A stretch of DNA of 64,000 bases. Origin: Azolla caroliniana. Lineage: Eukaryota > Polypodiophyta. This document shows positions 54,740 to 64,000 of this stretch, in pieces. The DNA lies in assembly GCA_043228905.1 (NCBI GenBank), contig JBHGNT010000007.1, positions 8,928,001 to 8,992,000 of the forward strand, written 5' to 3'. The notes below the pieces were generated by a model, which worked only from the letters and a program-made list of their open reading frames with translations, searched no databases and was not told the DNA's origin. Each line of letters begins with the position of its first letter. Position 1 is the first letter of the stretch. Both the position numbers and the translations under genes were made by a program.

Positions 54740-55334
54740 CTCAAAACCAATCTTCGTGGGACATCATATGATTGGATGCTCCCGAATCGACAAACCATAC
54801 ATTATCCGAAGGAGAGGTGCTTGTCTCATGTTGTGTCGACATTGAATGCGCTTTGTGCTTCATCATGAACATTCCACCAGGATCGCCATAGTCGGATTTC
54901 GAAGCATAGTTAGTGAGTTGTCGGCTAGTCGAAGCTGATTCCCATTGCTTCTTTCGCACTCCTCTTCGTAGTGGTTGAGTTTTCCATAGTACTCGCATTC
55001 GATTGGGTTATTGTGATGGCTCGGTTTGACAGTGTGGCTCCCCCTTCTACCGAACTCTCTAGGATTGCTCCTACCATCTTACCATTGGTAGGAGTTGCAT
55101 TCTCAGGTCGGCTAACTCTGTCGCCCTCAGTTGAATCGACCTTTGTTTCCTCGTCTGAATCCTCTTCTATCGTCTGAACAAGAAGTTTGTCCTGTCGAGC
55201 TTCTCCGTAGGAAGAGTGCTTCCCATCAGAGTATTCATGATGTCGATTTCTTTCTCTGTTGCTTGAATCGGTTCTCATGATCGTCAGTGTTGTGATCACA
55301 ACACAGTTGAGCGAGTTTGATCAAACAACCACAC
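54740..55334 (-). pseudogene. Copia I gag C-terminus and protease
   Basis: Reading down from 55334: a Glu/Asp-rich gag tail, a degenerate knuckle (C-x2-YGKLNHYEEEC-like, near 54975), ASTSRQLTNYASKSDYGDPG, MMKHKAHSMSTQHE, and protease NVWFVDSGASNHMMSHEDWF (near 54745-54800) with intact DSG. It is closest to copia K (900-1100), so K and I are one family. The gag N-terminus is missing, probably deleted next to the LTR. Confidence 0.8.
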
Positions 55335-55445
55335 GCTTTGATACCATGTAAAGAAGGTGAGACATAGGAGTTGTTAGGCAACGAAGCAAACTCTGTGTGT
55401 GTGAGTACACGTAATGCAAGACAAAGGGGGGGGGGGGGGGGGGGG

Positions 55446-55486
<41 letters not shown>

Positions 55487-55675
55487 CTTGAACAAGAAGT
55501 TGTATTAGTAGAAATAGAATTACATCCAACAGTAACTAAGTTACAAAAGGTTGGTTTAAATACCAATTGATCTAAGGCAAGTGTTCTTTCTACTAATTAT
55601 ACAACTAGCCTAGTATGATGTCCAATGACTAGTGTGAACACTATCTCTAAGGGAAGTTGAGTTCGATTCTGAACA
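55335..55675 (-). mobile_element. PBS and 5' LTR of copia I
   Basis: PBS rc gctttgatacca at 55335-55346, then LTR 55347-55675 (TGTAAAG..TCTGAACA on +). It contains a run of about 23 G followed by (GA)n at 55426-55481, the purine strand of a CT leader. Confidence 0.7.
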
Positions 55676-55689
55676 TTAACTTAAAGAAA

Positions 55690-57676
55690 ATCACAATGTC
55701 ATACATATCCCCTTAATCTCGAAGAAATATAATAGGATCTAATGAGAACTATGAATAGATACAAAAAGCCAAATGGGTGGGATTAAGTTAATCAGAGATT
55801 AGAGAGCTCTAGGAGGACAAAATATATTCCCTCCAAACTCTAGCGGGAAGAAGAAAAAGAAGAAGCATAACACTACTTTTATGCTTCGTTATTCAAATGT
55901 TTTTGCTTATTTACCTTTCTAGCCTACCCTAGAGCTAGATAGTTTTTTGCGAGGTGTCCTTTCCATTGATCTTTGTGGAGGTCTTCTATCCCTTGGTACT
56001 TGTTTTGTAAAATCTCTCTCAACCTAATGAGTTTAGAATCTTGGTTGCACCCACCATTGTGGAGTGTTTGGTTAACAAGGGTTAAAATGATGTACACGAC
56101 GAGCAAGAGGGTGAGAGTGGGATTGGTACTGGGGTACGACGGAAGCATTCAAAGGTTAGCAATGATAAGTGTGCTTGTTGTGTTGATCTTGATGAATAGA
56201 GGAAGTTAGGAACTTGTTTGGTATAATGTTAGTATGCAGCCAATCGTTTGCATCCAAGATGGTGAAGATGCCAAGTTATCCCAAAATGTGGAGTCGAAGA
56301 AACTCTATAAACAAACATCATGATGGTTGAATTCTAAGTGGTTTGTTGGAGGGATCAAGTACTTTGTGGAACCAACTCCGACTATTGCATGGATGTAACG
56401 TGGAATAGTCCTTCATCTTTTAATTGTAGAGTTATGGTAATCTAAGAATAGGTTCACCTTGGTTTTGACTTCGACGCTGAGTTAGTAACTGAATGCATCT
56501 GTGAATAAGAGAGGGATCTCATGAAAACCAAACTACATGGGATAGGTGTTGGTTCCATTTGCTAGAATGATTGCCTTGTCATTCTCTCTTCTTGTCCAAC
56601 TGAAGTCTTCAACGAAGGCATAGTTACATTGGAAACGGTCAACAAAATTATTGTCGAAGATGGCAACGTTGAAACACTTATCTTGTTGAGCGTGTGTGGA
56701 TTCTTCTATTATCATTAGGAGGGGGAGTTCCTAGTGTAGGAGTTGTTAAAAGGGAGAGCTATTTGAAGTATTCCTTCGACTAATTAACTCCCACACATGT
56801 CTCTAGAAATTCCCATTCATAGTTCACACTGAAAACTTAAGTTCTTCATATATATACTTGAGCTTGGAGGGTTCACACTACGTCAACCCCATGGGCCTTT
56901 CCCTTTCTAGTGTGCCCTATGTACATCAATCATGACTCTACCCCCAAATGATAGATAGACAACATTCTTTTGGGACATTGCATTGACCACTACATAATGT
57001 AAAGGGGGTTGTAATACATATATGAAAATATAAGAATGTAATGTAGTTTGACATATGTCAACTATTGGTTAGTACGTTTGATGAGTAAGAATGGGTGATG
57101 GCCTAAAAGTAAATACAATAAAAGAATATCACAAAAGCTCATTAGAATCCCCCCCCCCCAAAAAGTTTGATTTACAAAATCATCATATATACGTACGTGA
57201 CGACGCTAAGCCCATAGTATGTTAATGCACATATGTGTATGCATGTATGTGATGAGTGAGACCCATACGAGAAAAGAGAATGAAAGAAGACGCAACATTT
57301 ATCCCACATACAAAAGAAGGCACATAGATGGAGGCATATATATGAGTAAGTGGAAGAGAGAAGCCTTCATCCCGGGTGGTTCTGTACCTGTAACCCTCAC
57401 AAGGGGGGGATTTGGGGGCTGTGTGGAGGCATGGCTCCGCTGGGCTAAGGACCGGCAGGCGGCGCATCTGAATGGGCGCGCCCGCTCCAAGCAGAGAGTG
57501 TCGGTGGGCGTCTCGCCGGAGGGTGAGGCGTCCGGCGCCTTGAAGTGGTGGGGTACCGCGTGTAAGGCCGGCGACGGAGCAGCGATCACCCCCCTCTCTC
57601 GGCGGTGGAGGGACCACGCCGCCCTTGCGCCCCTACTGATCATCCTCTCAGAGCCGCCACTGTCCACCGCAGCCTC
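55690..57676. repeat. Segmental repeat copy 1 with GC-rich terminal block
   Basis: Blocks shared with 61997-63652 include ggatctaatgagaacta (55735), a CTCAACCTAATGAGT region (~56015), gatggtgaagatgccaagtt (56259), tgatagatagacaacattct (56949) and everything from ggcctaaaagtaaatacaat (57103) to 57676. The last ~290 bp (57386-57676) are strikingly GC-rich in AT-rich DNA. A - strand stretch RLREILQNKYQGIEDLHKD (near 55960-56030) looks protein-like, but I cannot name it. Confidence 0.75.
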
Positions 57677-57689
57677 CCCCATTCTTTTT

Positions 57690-58060
57690 ATCCAACAAAA
57701 CCTTTTTGACATTGAGATGGATGAGACCCATTCCAACAACAAGAACCTTTACATTTTCCACAAGCCTTGAGCAAACCCAAAATTGTATGTTGATTGAGAT
57801 ACAAAAGATCCTCCTTTTGCATTTGATGGTATAACAACAGAGCTTGCTTTTGGTTTGTCATTCTTAATATAGCCAGTGACGAGGGCATTGAGAGAATGGG
57901 TATTAGGATTTGCCATAACCATATATGTGCTTACCTTCTAGGGTGTTGTTGCCATTGTGGGTTCTTCTTGACCTTGGTTTAGCTTTTGCTCTTCTTCTTG
58001 TGCTTCATGATGGCCATGGGATTGATTCCATAAGCTGCTGATGGAGTTCTGATCCGGACA
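57690..58060 (-). pseudogene. PPR-like gene fragment
   Basis: Reading down: NTHSLNALVTGYIKNDKP, then after a frameshift KQALLLYHQMQKEDL and NQHTILGLLKACGKCKG. This spacing and wording is that of plant PPR repeats (NALVxxY.., ALxLYxQMQ, NxHTxxxLLKAC). Only about two motifs remain. The fragment ends where the GC-rich repeat begins. PPR proteins act in organelle RNA processing, but this scrap cannot. Confidence 0.5.
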
Positions 58061-61000
58061 CATTGACATTTAAGGACTAATTTGGATCATTGGGTAGTTC
58101 CTTATGAATCTATATGTACAAAAAAAGGGGTGTTTATGTACATTGTTCAAATGGTGCCTCATTTGGAGTTTTAGCTTAGTGAAGCCACTCTCGCCTCTAG
58201 GTGCACATAGAAATTTGCAATATGGCTCGTAGAAATCTACGCTTTCACATTGAGAGTACCTTAGGGTTTCTTAGGAAGCGGTTTTATGAGGCTTATGAGC
58301 TCACAAACAAATCACATCCATGCTTTTAGGGTTTAAGATTCAAGGAAAATCTTGTTTTGAGGTGTGGAGTTTAACATTTATGGAAGGTCTCCAAAATGGA
58401 TTCTTATTGGGGTTTGGAGTTTAATATTTATGGATGGATGTCTATGTCTTTACATGGAGTACCTCCCGTAGGTAGAAGAGGTTCATATAGGACAAATATA
58501 TGTGCTAGCTAGTAAGTTATTAGTTTTGTATAGGGATGGTGATATCTCATAATGCATTGTATTTTTTTTCCAAAAAAACACTACTTCCCATTAGTTAGCA
58601 AAAGAATTATGTATTCTTGTACGGACATTACTAACAAAAGTCTAAGGTTGCTAACACATTCATTATACATTGACTAGAAATTGTTAGTGGTTAACATCTT
58701 TCGAGTTCTTCATTCCACACACTTCAATAGAATTCGTCTAGTCTTAACTCCTCTCTCATTTTCTATTACAACATCTCTCTATGAAAACAACCCACTAAAA
58801 CTTGAGAGTGCATGGACAGAACAATTTGATGCTCTTCATATCATGGAATGTGTAATTATTGATATGCAAGAGTACTCAAATAAGCAAACATGTCTCTTTT
58901 CATAAGCAGAAAATTTAAAAAACTCAAATATTACAATAATTAGCGTCTCATAATGGTAGCCTCCTCTTTGTTGTCATGAAGTGTTATCTCTTCCACCATG
59001 AATGTTTTTCTACAAAGAGTATCCACACGTAGGTATAAAATGATGGATAGATATAGAAATGTTTGCTTCTTCCTCTACACAAAGTGAATGAGTTTTGATA
59101 TGTGAGAGACATCTTATTGGATAAGTACGTGTCATATATCCTTTTATTAACCTGCTATCTTCATGGAGTAAAATTTGTAGTCTTTGACGATGCAATTTCA
59201 AACAAGGTTCTATATCTAGATATGTTAAGCTCTCATCGATTAGTTGTTAACTTATATTACACACTAAGTCTTTGCAACATAGTATGACGTTTGTGTAAAC
59301 TTTGTTAAATAAAAAACAATGAGAAAGAAAGTTAGAAAAAGTATAGAAATTGGATAGTTAGAGCCGCATCATTGGATCAAGCACAATTCAGTGACAAATA
59401 ATGAATGATATTGGGCAATTGTTAAAATTGAAGGATGGTTTTAGCTTTGATTTTGTGATCTTTAACAAGGCTTCGATACCTCGAAATGACACTAAAGGGT
59501 TTCTATAATGATACCAATAGCATTGTTAAGAAACCAAAGGCAGACATATCTTTAGTAGTAGATTGCGATGGATAAGGCATTTCATGTATTGAATTGTCTA
59601 ATGTTTGTTTGTGATGGAAATATATACTGAAGAGGTTGAGAAGTAATTAGAACCAAGAAATGTTCTTAAATATTGGTATACATCGACCCTCCATACACAA
59701 CAAGAATCTTCCCGTTGCTTTCACTAAAAAGATGCATATTAGACTGTTTTTTAAGTTCTTGTCGTGTTTAGTCTTTTACACTAGTTGCCTTGGATCTCTC
59801 TTGAGAATTTTGAAGATTGCCTCTCAAGTAATGGTGTGATAGTTGTCAATCTCAAGGTCTCTCAACTAAGGCACAAGAAAACCATTGGTTGATGCTAATG
59901 TTCTTTGTATCCTTTCCATATTTAGAATCCAAATTGTGAACAAATGGTCATATTATGATGGACATTGTTTAATTATCTTCACATGGGGCATTTCACTTGC
60001 ATTCTTTCTTACTATCATATTGACATATGTTGTTGCTCTACACTTGTTTCACTCATCTCCTTTTGAAGAAAATTTACATGTGATGCCATGATGTAAGTTG
60101 TTATTACCTATTATTAGGTTTATTTTCTTCTTGTCAAAAGTTGATATGAACTAATACATTATCATACTTCCTCATTGAAAGAATTCAAGCAACCTACCAA
60201 ATCAAATATATTGACACAAACCTTTGCAATATTGTTCGTCACAATCATTCGCGAACAAAATGTTTCATTTATGTTGATCAAACTCTCGCCCATAACCACC
60301 ATATGACCACAAGATGTGTATGACTATTAACGATAAACTGTAAATAAAAACTTTTTTTAAAAATCCTCGAATGTGCATTGACATTTATGTGTGACCACAA
60401 CAATTGAAATATTCCTAGTTTGTATGTTTCCCAAATGGTAGACTTGACTCTTGAGGTAGACACATAATTTTACAAACACACAATGTTAGGTCCCAAAATG
60501 TTAGTCACATTTTCGAGCTATGCTACAAAACATTGATTATGATTAATGAGTGAATGTCTTGACTTATGTCCCTATCAAAGAACTTAATCAAATAATTCAC
60601 TATGTGCTCTTGTACTCTAATGATGTTGGAACTTAAGCTCACATTAAATTGCCTTGGAGTGGAGTTTTGCTTCTTATGGGGTTGTTCAATATTTGGTTAC
60701 TAGTATTGGTTGTCGTTAGTGATATTGATGCCACAGTAAAACATGAGAACATTCAGCATTCCTCATTTTTGTAAGAATATAATACCTTTTGATGTTGACA
60801 TGATTATATTTTATGGCAATTTACAAATATGCTACAACAGTTTGCCATATTTTCTGAACTAGCACCCAAGTTTACGAAACTCCCAAAGCACCAAAGTAGC
60901 ATTTGCCATAAATGTTTTAGAACTTGCCATGATTTTCTTAAAAGCTTGCCTAGTTAATGTATGAATTTATATCCTCAAGGGAAAAAATATACAACAAGAA

Positions 61001-61990
61001 TTATCAATTGTTAATTGATCTAGTTAGTTAAAATAATGTTGGAAATTCGAGATTCTATTTATTGGTAAAAAAAAGTCAAGATTCTAATTTCGAAACCTAA
61101 GTCCTAATTGATTCACTTGGCAAAAGAAGAAGGCTATGCATTACTAAAATGCCATTTTAGGTAATAATTGTTTACAATAAGCGTATCCTTAATTAAACCA
61201 TTCAAAGACCAAAATACTTGCTTCATAGTTTGTGCATAGTATTAGGTCTACACCATAGATTGAGATATTCGCATTCGTGGGGCCTCCCCCACGAATACTA
61301 ACGAATATGTATAAGAATATTTATTCCAATATTCGTTAACTTTTTTTTTCCCCTTTTTTTCCCTAATTTTTTTTTGAAAAAATGCATTCGACGAGTAGCG
61401 AATAGAGAAGAGCTCTACAGGGAATAGCAATCAACAATCAACAGGGAACAACATCAAACATTAGCTCCTCGAAATTTAGGGTTCGACTCCATCAAACATC
61501 GGTCATATATATTCTATATTCATATCATGTGAATGATGGCATGTAATGGCTTGAATCCTTCCTTGATCTGTGTCGATAGAATTTTATTTTGCATTCTATG
61601 TAGAAACTCTACCAATTTGAATGGATCAATAAATAAATTGAGTACATCTATAATAGTATTACAAAATGTAAGGATAGATTGTTGACCTTCACAATGGATG
61701 GGATTGAAATTTGTACATGATATGTACACCATATTTGAATGAATTTTCATTCTCCTTGTTAAGGACATTTTTTATCATGGTATTTTTGAATTCCTAAACT
61801 AACATCACGACTATAACTTTGATCCTACTAGGAGTGAGAATATATCTTCCCCTAGTCTTATCTTAAATCACCAACTTTCTTTATCCATTTGGCACCAATG
61901 TTAAATGCCACGTTCTTGTGTCTTAATTAAAAAAGAAGATGTCAGGAAATCACACAAAAACATAAGGAACCAAAGCTTACATTCCTCAAC
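58061..61990. other. AT-rich spacer, no supported gene
   Basis: Short frames (58681-58905, 59885-60091 and others) have no recognisable domain. One GC-rich hairpin lies at 61273-61296. No repeat ends or RNA genes are seen. Confidence 0.5.
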
Positions 61991-61996
61991 GGTTTG

Positions 61997-63652
61997 CATA
62001 CACATAATCCCTTTAATCTTGACGAATATACAATTGGATCTAATGAGAACTACAAATAGATATTAAGCCAAATGTATTTGTTCTTTGTTCTTTGTGTTAA
62101 CTTTTTTGTAAAATCCCTCTCAACCTAATGAGTGTGCAATCTTGGGTGCACCCACCATTGGTATCGAGGTGAGAGTGGGATTGGCATTGGGGTACGACGG
62201 AGGTCCAAGGCATTCAAAGGTTAGCAATGATAATTGTGTGTGTTGTGTGACGTGTCAATCGCGATGAATAGAGAGGAAGTTAGGAACGTGGTTGGTATAA
62301 AGTTAGTATACGACCAATTCGGAGGTGAGGGATGAAAGGTGCACCGAAAGTCCACGAAAGATGGGATAACAATTGTGCCCACCACTCTTTCAACAATTGC
62401 GGAAGTAGGAAGATGGAAGAAATTGAGCTTGATTTTGCAAATTGGCCGATTGCCACTTCCTAGGATTTGCATTGAAATCAAATGCCAAATACATCATATT
62501 CATAATAGTTAGGAGCTTGAACCTTGGATCCACTAAAAGGATGCATAATAGTTGAAGACTGAAGTATACGAATGACAACTTGAATGGTTGGGTCAAGGAT
62601 GTTTATGTAGTCATTGGTGAATGTGATCATGATCAACACACTCCACTCTTTGGGAGGATTTTCATTAGGGAGTGAAGAAAACAACGGGTAGTTTAAAAGT
62701 AATGTAGGTAGCCTTTCTTGAGCTTTAGTAAAGTCATCACATGGCCACAGTTTATGGAGCGGAAAGTAAGTGGGACGTGTTTGCATCCAAGATGGTGAAG
62801 ATGCCAAGTTATCCCAAAATGTGGAGTCAATGAAAAACTATAAACATCATGATGGTTGAATTCTAGGTGGTTTGCTGGAGGGATCAAATACTTTGTAGAA
62901 CCAACAAGTTGGACTATTGCATGGATGTAAAGTGGACTTGTCCTTCATCTTTTAATTATAGAGGTATGGTAAGAAGAATAGGTTCACCTTGGTTTTGACT
63001 TTGAAGTTGGGTTAGTAACCGAATAGATGTGCGAATAATGACTCTACCCCCAAATGATAGATAGACAACATTCTTTTGATGGCCTAAAAGTAAATACAAT
63101 AAAAGAATATCACAGAAGCTCATTAGAATCTCCCCCCCCAAAAAGTTTGATTTACAAAATCATCATATATACGTACGTGACGACGCCAAGCCCATAGTAT
63201 GTTAATGTACATATGTGTATATGTATGCGATGAGTGAGACCCATACGAGAAAAGAGAATGAAAGAAGACGCAACATTTATCCCACATACAAAGGAAGGCA
63301 CATAGATTGAGCCATATATATGAGTAAGTGGAAGAGAGAAGACTTCATCCCGGGTGGTTCTGTACCTGTAACCCTCACAAGGGGGGATTTGGGGGCTGTG
63401 TGGAGGCATGGCTCCGCTGGGCTAAGGACCGGCAGGCGGCGCATCTAAATGGGCGCGCCCGCTCCAAGCAGAGAGTGTCGGTGGGCGTCTCGCCGGAGGG
63501 TGAGGCGTCTGCTGCCTTGAAGTGGCGGGGTACCGCGTGTAAGGCCGGCGACGGAGCAACGATCACCCCCCTCTCTCGGCGGTGGAGGGACAACGCCGCC
63601 CTTGCGCCCCTACTGACCATCCTCTCAGAGCCGCCACTGTCCACCGCAGCCT
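61997..63652. repeat. Segmental repeat copy 2 with GC-rich terminal block
   Basis: Collinear with 55690-57676 but with indels. It has extra sequence at about 62290-62770 and lacks much of 56480-57060. In the extra part, the - strand shows protein-like text (LLNYPLFSSLPNENPPKEW, FTNDYINILDPTIQVVIRIL), possibly a degraded host gene that I cannot identify. The GC-rich block 63364-63652 differs from copy 1 by few substitutions and one G indel. Confidence 0.75.
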
Positions 63653-64000
63653 CCCTCCAAAACCTTTTTGTTCATATAACTTCTTCAGTGAGGAGGCATC
63701 CAACCAAGATGGACCATTCGGGACCTGAACCAGGAAGATGACTTTGTTTCTTGATTGGTGTGGTGTGGTGGTGCACAATTTGTGTAAAATGTTTGATTAG
63801 GTGTTTAAATGCTAAATTTTATGACGAAAGCCTAGAGTTTTAGGAAACAAATTTTAGCTATGCATGTATTTTATTTATAGAGGAGGGGTATCTTTGGAAC
63901 ACAAAACCCCCCACCCTAGGTTTAAACCCAAGGCATACGGGTAGTGGTTGCCGAGTGTCCAACTTTGAGCATTGTCGTGAGGTCGTGTGTGTGAGTCGGG
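63653..64000. other. Spacer at window end
   Basis: AT-rich. A tRNA-like scrap (aggtttaaacccaaggca, near 63918) occurs near the end. No gene is seen. Confidence 0.4.

Noticed and set aside
57219-57770. 183-codon + frame and overlapping 147-codon - frame
   Set aside because: Created by the GC-rich block, which rarely contains stops. The second copy shows mostly residue-changing differences and a frame-shifting G indel.
59885-60091. 68-codon frame with apparent membrane segments
   Set aside because: T-rich spacer commonly gives hydrophobic frames. No supporting evidence.

Overview
The window is nuclear DNA of a flowering plant. The evidence is an intron-containing plant-type DCP5 gene, plant Ty1/copia and Ty3/gypsy retrotransposons (several primed from the initiator-Met tRNA), a Mutator-type MITE, a PPR-like gene remnant and long AT-rich intergenic DNA. 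I see no bacterial genes, rRNA genes or CRISPR arrays. The species cannot be named from the sequence.

Layout. 1-4450: a scrambled cluster of copia pieces: an element called K here, cut by a repeat called X, plus the 3' end and LTR of a second family. 4450-5870: AT-rich, no recognised gene. 6087-13104: the one gene that looks intact, a decapping-5 (DCP5/LSM14-type) gene with eight coding exons. 13766-30540: a deep nest of LTR elements. Copia E is split by copia F. F carries a solo LTR in its own LTR and a gypsy element D in its RNase H. D is split by copia B, and B by gypsy G. The far halves of B and D and most of F's pol are missing. 30706-31018: a foldback MITE with a perfect 9-bp target duplication. 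31030-41600: AT-rich DNA with an eroded transposase-like remnant and several tandem repeats. 41640-55675: a second retrotransposon cluster: a gypsy integrase fragment; copia C with a TIR transposon in its gag; a copia B LTR holding the complete copia element A (46622-52528, target duplication CCAAC); a solo LTR H; a G-type LTR fragment; and copia I. 55690-64000: AT-rich DNA with a large segmental repeat present twice, each copy ending in a GC-rich block, and a PPR-like fragment.

Apart from DCP5 the window is a record of retrotransposon insertion and decay. The most unusual feature is in the copia family of A, F and the 1.5-3.1 kb fragment. Downstream of RNase H these elements carry an extra charged coding domain of about 170-245 residues. 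It sits between two copies of the same 12-base polypurine tract, and its reading frame runs through the second tract and stops inside the first bases of the 3' LTR. Element A keeps gag-pol plus this domain in one frame of 1,678 codons, with seven internal nonsense codons and no net frameshift.

All calls come from reading the sequence by eye. Family assignments rest on motifs, and no database search was run.
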